Positions 59,566 through 64,000 of a stretch of 64,000 nt of DNA are shown one piece after another. The notes below the pieces were generated by a model that was not told the origin of the DNA, ran no database searches, and was given only the letters and a program-made list of their open reading frames with translations. Each line of letters starts with the position of its first letter. Position 1 is the first letter of the stretch. A program made the translations under genes and the position numbers. Location of the stretch: NCBI GenBank assembly GCA_051294375.1, contig CM119266.1, positions 18,408,087-18,472,086 on the forward strand. The letters run 5' to 3'. This DNA comes from Paraspadella gotoi (lineage: Eukaryota > Chaetognatha).

Positions 59566-61127
59566 CCCAAAGGATCATGCGACACCATTCCTGTCGAATG
59601 AGTTTGGCGCCGGCGCCATGTTTTTACTCAATCTCTGTTTTTTAAGGGGGAAAATTAAAAAAATAATGATCGGAGAAAATATTTTCTTCTCTTTTTAAAA
59701 AAATGAAAAATATTTGATACTTTAAAAATTTAATCCGTCATTTGGGGGAACGAAAATATAAGCGTCATAATAATAATTGCGATCGCTAACCAATATCACT
59801 ACCAAAAAAGTATTGCCCTTGGAAAAGAGAGAAAAAAAAGAAAACATGCGCTTTATCAACGAAAATACAATAGAATAATAATCATGGATCGCACGCAACA
59901 AAGCTTGCCTTAATTACTTATATACTACGCTGCTAACCAAACGTTGGATTCTAGACACGAATAAAAATAACACAAACTACCAAAGCGAGTGTCCAAGTTA
60001 GGCAACGCTTTTTTTTTAAATTGTACGTTGTAATTCATTATAACAGTTAATTGAGTTGGTTAACATATCCTCCCACCCCCCATTTCTTGGATTCTCTTAT
60101 TATGTCGATCGTTAATCACTGAAAAAAGAAATCGAAGCCTGTAATACAAATACTTCTAGTGAACTATTTTAGGTATTAGTAAACATTTATTAAAATAAAA
60201 TAAAAAATTATCTCAAGGGGAGGTGAAAAAAAAACAACAAACAAAACACAACTGGGCAACGTTCGATGACAATTAATACTTGATTACGTAATTGAAAAAT
60301 AAAAAAAAGCGAAGCTTAAAAAAATTTAAAGGCTTTCCTTTAGTTCTTCGTTGAGAAAAAAAAAATTTCCCCCCAAAACACCAGAGAACCCAAACAAAAC
60401 CCCAAGTCACAGCGGATCACATTGCGGTTTATATTCGTTGCTCGTCCAAAAATATTGGACAAATCGATATATAAAAAAAAAATAAAACCCAATCTCCCGA
60501 GATTTTTGAGAAATAATATATATATACAACTACGCATTTAAATCGGCGTCAGAATAAGAAGAAAATGACTTAATAATATTTACTTCATAACGCGGGATGT
60601 ATCGCTTCGCGCCCGTATCTCTCGAACCGGAATTTTATCTAGTCTACTAATATATATATTCAAAATACAATATTTAAAACTAGCTGTAATAATTATAATC
60701 ATAATAACATCACGCTATTTTTGTGTGGGTTTTTCTCAGCAGAGAGCGACATCACAATCATCACATGAAGTTTCGTATCCGTTAAGAGTGAAGACGGAAA
60801 AAATAGAAGAAGGGGAGAAAAGATGGGGACAGAGAAAAAGGTGTAAGAATGAAAAATAAAAGAGGAAGAGAGGGAAGTGAGAGAAAGAGAGCGCAGATAA
60901 AAAGAGGACGGAGGAAAGAAGGCGGATCTCGTCCAAGGGAAAACAAGGCGGGGACGCCGCTGACGCCGCCGCTGCCACCGACGCCGCCGCAGCAGCCAGA
61001 CTTTTTTTATCTGAATTTCGACTTCGAATTGAATTTCCGCATTTTTTTTTCTTGTTTTTGTTTTGCTTTTACGGAGTAGGAGGAGGAGGAACAGGAGGAG
61101 CAGGCGGGATCGGCGAAACGGGAATCG
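59566..61127. other. Intergenic region between TMEM94 and RAB10
   Basis: About 1.5 kb has no supportable exon. It is AT-rich with poly-A/T runs; a GC-rich CCGCCGCTGCCACCGACGCC patch lies near 60960-61000. It contains the TMEM94 promoter side and, on the minus strand, probably the 3' untranslated region of RAB10. Confidence 0.5.
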
Positions 61128-62121
61128 TCAACATTGACAATTTCTGTTGCCCGGTCTGTGGCTCGAGCTCGGGTTTATCACGTTCGCTTCTGTTAAAGGG
61201 GGAAAGGGGAGGAGGAAGAGTGAATGATCGGCTCACGTCGTCGTAAAATGGTGAGGTCGACTTACCCGCCGTCTTTCCTGGCGTCTTGTCGAGAATCGCC
61301 TCGGCTAACTCCAAGAAGGCGCGCTCGATGTTCACATTCGCTTTCGCACTCGTTTCTGAAGCGTTCGGGAAAATTTATTTTTAAAATTGAATTCAACCGA
61401 TATCGTTTAAGAATTATCACGACTATTCTTTAACACGTAATTGGGGGACTAATTCACTCGGGAAAACTTAATAATAATAATTAATAATAATAATGCGCTA
61501 TAATTCTAAAAATTAAACTATCAATGTTCAGTTCGCCTTTTCATTTTCCCTCATCAATTCACAAAAAAGAAAACTAACCTAAGAATCGGATGTTGTGTTC
61601 CCTGGCGATGGACTCTCCCCTTTCCTTGGAGACCATTCGCTTGTCCTCCATGTCGCACTTGTTGCCCAGAATCATCTTCTCCACGTCTTCGTTGGCGTGC
61701 TCGTCGATGTTGCGAAGCCACTTGGCGATGTTGTCGAACGTCTTTGGTTGCGTGATGTCGTACACCAGCATGATGCCCATCGCGCCTTCAAGGATAAAAG
61801 CAAAAACAGAAAATTGGCCAATTGAAGATGGGAAGATAATGCGAACCCCGTGAATCCCCTAGAAAAGCATGCCTTCTCACCCCGATAGTACGAAGTAGTG
61901 ATGGTGTGGAACCGTTCCTGACCGGCCGTGTCCCAGATTTGGAGCTTGATCTTTTTGCCGCGAAGTTCGACGGTTTTGATCTTGAAGTCGATCCCAATCG
62001 TGGAGATGAAGGTCGTGTTGAAGGCGTCGTCCGAAAAGCGGAACAGGATGCAGGTCTTCCCGACGCCCGAGTCTCCGATGAGCAAGAGTTTGAAGAGAAG
62101 GTCGTACGTTTTCTTCGCCAT
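61128..62121 (-). CDS. RAB10: RAB10 small GTPase
   Basis: RAB10 directs exocytic and basolateral membrane traffic. Four minus-strand exons begin [20 protein letters not shown], with P-loop GDSGVGKT, switch [23 protein letters not shown], RabF-type [16 protein letters not shown]4 NKCD ([12 protein letters not shown]) and G5 ETSAKA. The exons are about 62121-61885, 61786-61584, 61356-61262 and 61183-61128. Splicing the last exon in phase gives a C-terminus ending RNCQC-stop (TGA), so the gene ends in CxC, a proper geranylgeranylation signal; reading through the intron would hide it. The N-terminal 60 residues are almost identical to RAB10 of other animals. Confidence 0.95.
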
Positions 62122-62317
62122 AGTTTTTTTTTTTAAGTTTGATTTTCAATTAGAGATTTTCAATCGGCGTCTCCGCTTAACTAGTAAATAATCTTAGCCG
62201 CTTTTTAATTCTAATAAATTACAATAAAATAAATTAACTTTTTAAAATTTTTTTTATTAATTCGCAACAGAAAGACGTTTCCATTAGGAATGGATGGTAA
62301 GGTATTTTCTCTACCCC

Positions 62318-63298
62318 TCAGTAAAAAACCAAATACTCCGGGTAGGCTTGGGAGTTTTCGAAGATAATGATCATGTTCTTATTACTACCGGAGCAAGAGT
62401 TGTGGAGACCTTTGAGCTTGTCTCCAGGATCGATTGGAGGGGGGCGCTTCATGCCAGTATATCCACGACAGCTCAGCCCGGCGACGACGCGTGCATCGGG
62501 TCTGGAATATATGTATATATTTTTAAAATATTAGGAAAAATAATTGTCATATAAACACAACGCAGGAGGAACGGACCTTGGTGATAGGGCTCGGACCCAA
62601 ACTGGAATACGCTTGGGAGTAACGAGAGTGATCGGAAAAGTAGACGCTTTCGCCAAAGGCGCGAGCCCGACGACAGACGCGGAGATCGAATCCCTCCTGA
62701 ACGATACTGATGACGGCGTCGTGGTTAGTCCCGTGCCACATCATCCGTTCGCCGAGTTGAGCCACGCCCACTTGATTCTCCATGAATTTCCGCTGATAGA
62801 AGAACTTTTTCCACAGCGCGTGATTTTTCACGCGTTTGACGGCGAGAATTCGGGTATTGTTCTTCCAATGCAGCATTAGTTTGGCGAATTAGGGGGAAGA
62901 TGGGTCCACGTCGATGAGGGCGAATGTTGGAACGACTCTGCTGACGCCGGCACCGCTACCTTCGCTGTTGCTACCTCCTTTTTTTGCAGACTAATGAAGT
63001 AAAAAGAACAGAGGACTTAGCAAATGGTTAAGGCCCATTATTATGATTAGCCTATCATTAATATTTCAATAAACCTAAAATTATCCAAATCAATCAATTG
63101 GTCCTAACTTACCGGTTTAAAAATTCCGACCTCTCTCTTCAAGAAACCAGGTCGCTGCTGATCAGCTGACGTCGCCGTCGTCGTCGTCCAAGTATCGGGA
63201 TAAACGACTTCGTCTTTTCCGATTTCGTCGCTCTTCTCATCTTTCCCCCTTTTGATTTCGAGGAAAAGTTTTTTGCCGTCGTCCTCACTCATCGTTGC
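62318..63298 (-). CDS. PARP-family ADP-ribosyltransferase with an apparent in-frame stop
   Basis: The catalytic domain of a PARP (ART) that uses NAD+ is clear on the minus strand. It includes RILAVKRVKNHALWKKFF, ERMMWHGTN (the NAD-binding His), GESVYFSDHSRYSQAYS (the Tyr) and a last exon with GYTGMKRPPPIDP and FENSQAYPEYLVFY-stop (TGA at 62318). The first exon (63298-63113) encodes MSEDDGKKLFLEIKRGKDEK. Exon 2 joins in phase but meets a TAA between DVDPSSP and FAKLMLHW, in the same frame (about 62891). PARPs usually have an acidic residue there, so it may be a point nonsense mutation, a base error or a missed short intron. It is about 250-300 residues, so small for the family, with no obvious extra domain. 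Confidence 0.8.
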
Positions 63299-63621
63299 TT
63301 TTAAATTTTTACTAATATATGAACTATACCTCAAGAATAAAAGCAAGCCGAATAAATAATAGTAAGCGTGAAATAAGGAATGTACATTTTGTATAATTAC
63401 AAGGAAAATTAGATAAAAAAATATCAGTTACAAATTCAAATTATTTATCAAATAAATATTTTGATACGGGTAAATCCAATCGGTTGAAATATTTATTTAT
63501 TTTTAAAAACATTTTCCCTCTTTTTGTCCAGTATTCGAGTCGAGATTAACAGTTTCTGATTTTAAAAAGGCGAAATAATTAGGGTCAGACAGAGTGGGCC
63601 ATTGACAATGCTAGTAACTCA
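63299..63621. other. Spacer between PARP gene and second Rab gene
   Basis: AT-rich sequence upstream of the PARP start. It may contain the last exon of the neighbouring Rab-like gene: an acceptor-like AAAATCAG on the minus strand is followed by AAACTGTTAATCTCGACTCG near 63560-63540. No prenylation motif could be fixed. Confidence 0.35.
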
Positions 63622-63985
63622 CTTTCTGACACTGTTTTTTCAGATTCCTGGTCAAGGATCCTTTCGGCCATCTCCATAAAGGCGCGATCAATATTTATAT
63701 TTTTATTAGAACTCGTTTCTGTTAAAAAGTTAAAAACTCAGAAATACATTTTTTTCGCGTTAAAAAACTTAAAAATCACCCAAAAAGTGAAGGTTGTTGT
63801 CTTTGGCAAAAACTTCCCCCATTTCTTTGGTCACCATGCGATATGATTCCTTATCGCAATTGTTGCCCAGCAGAACCTTCTCTACTTCCGTGTCCGTATG
63901 AGTGTTAACATCATCGAGCCACCATGAAATCACCTCAAATGTTTTTGTTTGGGTAATGTCATAAACGAAGAAAAAACCTTTAGCG
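63622..63985 (-). CDS. Divergent RAB10-like GTPase, partial at window edge
   Basis: Two minus-strand exons are visible: 63985-63783, with GFFFVYDITQTKTFEVISWW, VLLGNNCDKESYRMVTKEMG and AKDNNLHF, and about 63718-63622, with ETSSNKNINIDRAFMEMAER. These align with the RAB10 exons 1.5 kb away, and the intron sits at the same place. The G4 motif reads NNCD instead of NKCD, and G5 reads ETSS instead of ETSA. The P-loop half of the gene is beyond the window. It is probably an old tandem duplicate of RAB10. The altered G4 lysine may weaken guanine binding. Confidence 0.82.
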
Positions 63986-64000
63986 CCTGATGTGTAAAAA

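Noticed and set aside
62880-62900. TAA read as a sense codon (altered genetic code)
   Set aside because: TAA ends RSPH14, TAG ends NUDCD3 and AQR, and TGA ends RAB10, NDUFA7 and TMEM94, each at the expected protein end.

Overview
This window is animal nuclear DNA, most likely from an invertebrate with a compact genome. The genes are intron-rich, with short, AT-rich GT..AG introns and GC-rich exons. They encode animal families: NUDCD3, EEF2KMT/FAM86, acid ceramidase, Aquarius, NDUFA7, TMEM94, RSPH14, RAB10 and a PARP. All three standard stop codons are used. I cannot name the species or phylum from the sequence alone.

Layout. Positions 766-4164 hold a NUDCD3-type co-chaperone and about 5164-6770 an EEF2KMT/FAM86-type methyltransferase, both on the minus strand. 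An AT-rich stretch (6800-8399) with telomere-like CCCTAA-rich sequence follows. Positions 8400-22796 and 23867-38373 are two copies of the same 14.4-14.5 kb block, separated by about 1 kb of unrelated sequence and a 25-N gap (23842-23866). Each copy carries acid ceramidase (ASAH1) and the spliceosomal helicase Aquarius (AQR), both on the minus strand. The right copy continues into AQR exons 1-2 and is essentially intact. The left copy lacks exons 1-2 and is scattered with single-base indels. The best explanation is a false assembly duplication of one locus from an error-rich contig, not a biological paralog.

From 39.7 kb rightwards, almost everything is again on the minus strand: a three-finger U1-type C2H2 zinc-finger gene (39694-41659), a divergent DEDD-exonuclease-like gene (about 41860-45326) with repeats in its introns, NDUFA7 of mitochondrial complex I (45681-46910), and the large P-type-ATPase-like TMEM94 (47317-59565). 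The exception is RSPH14, a radial-spoke ARM-repeat protein. It is on the plus strand (53698-55532), nested wholly inside one TMEM94 intron. The right end holds RAB10 (61128-62121), a PARP-family ADP-ribosyltransferase with an apparent in-frame stop (62318-63298), and the start of a second, divergent RAB10-like gene that runs off the window.

The genes are housekeeping or structural and do not form one pathway. The accessory layer is mobile DNA in introns: a Tc1/mariner relic, several foldback (MITE-like) elements, a tRNA-headed SINE-like family, and two foldback elements carrying motifs that resemble hammerhead ribozyme cores. I found no convincing new molecular system. The main results are the false duplication, the nested gene, the degenerate exonuclease-like protein, the tandem RAB10 pair and the ribozyme-like foldbacks.
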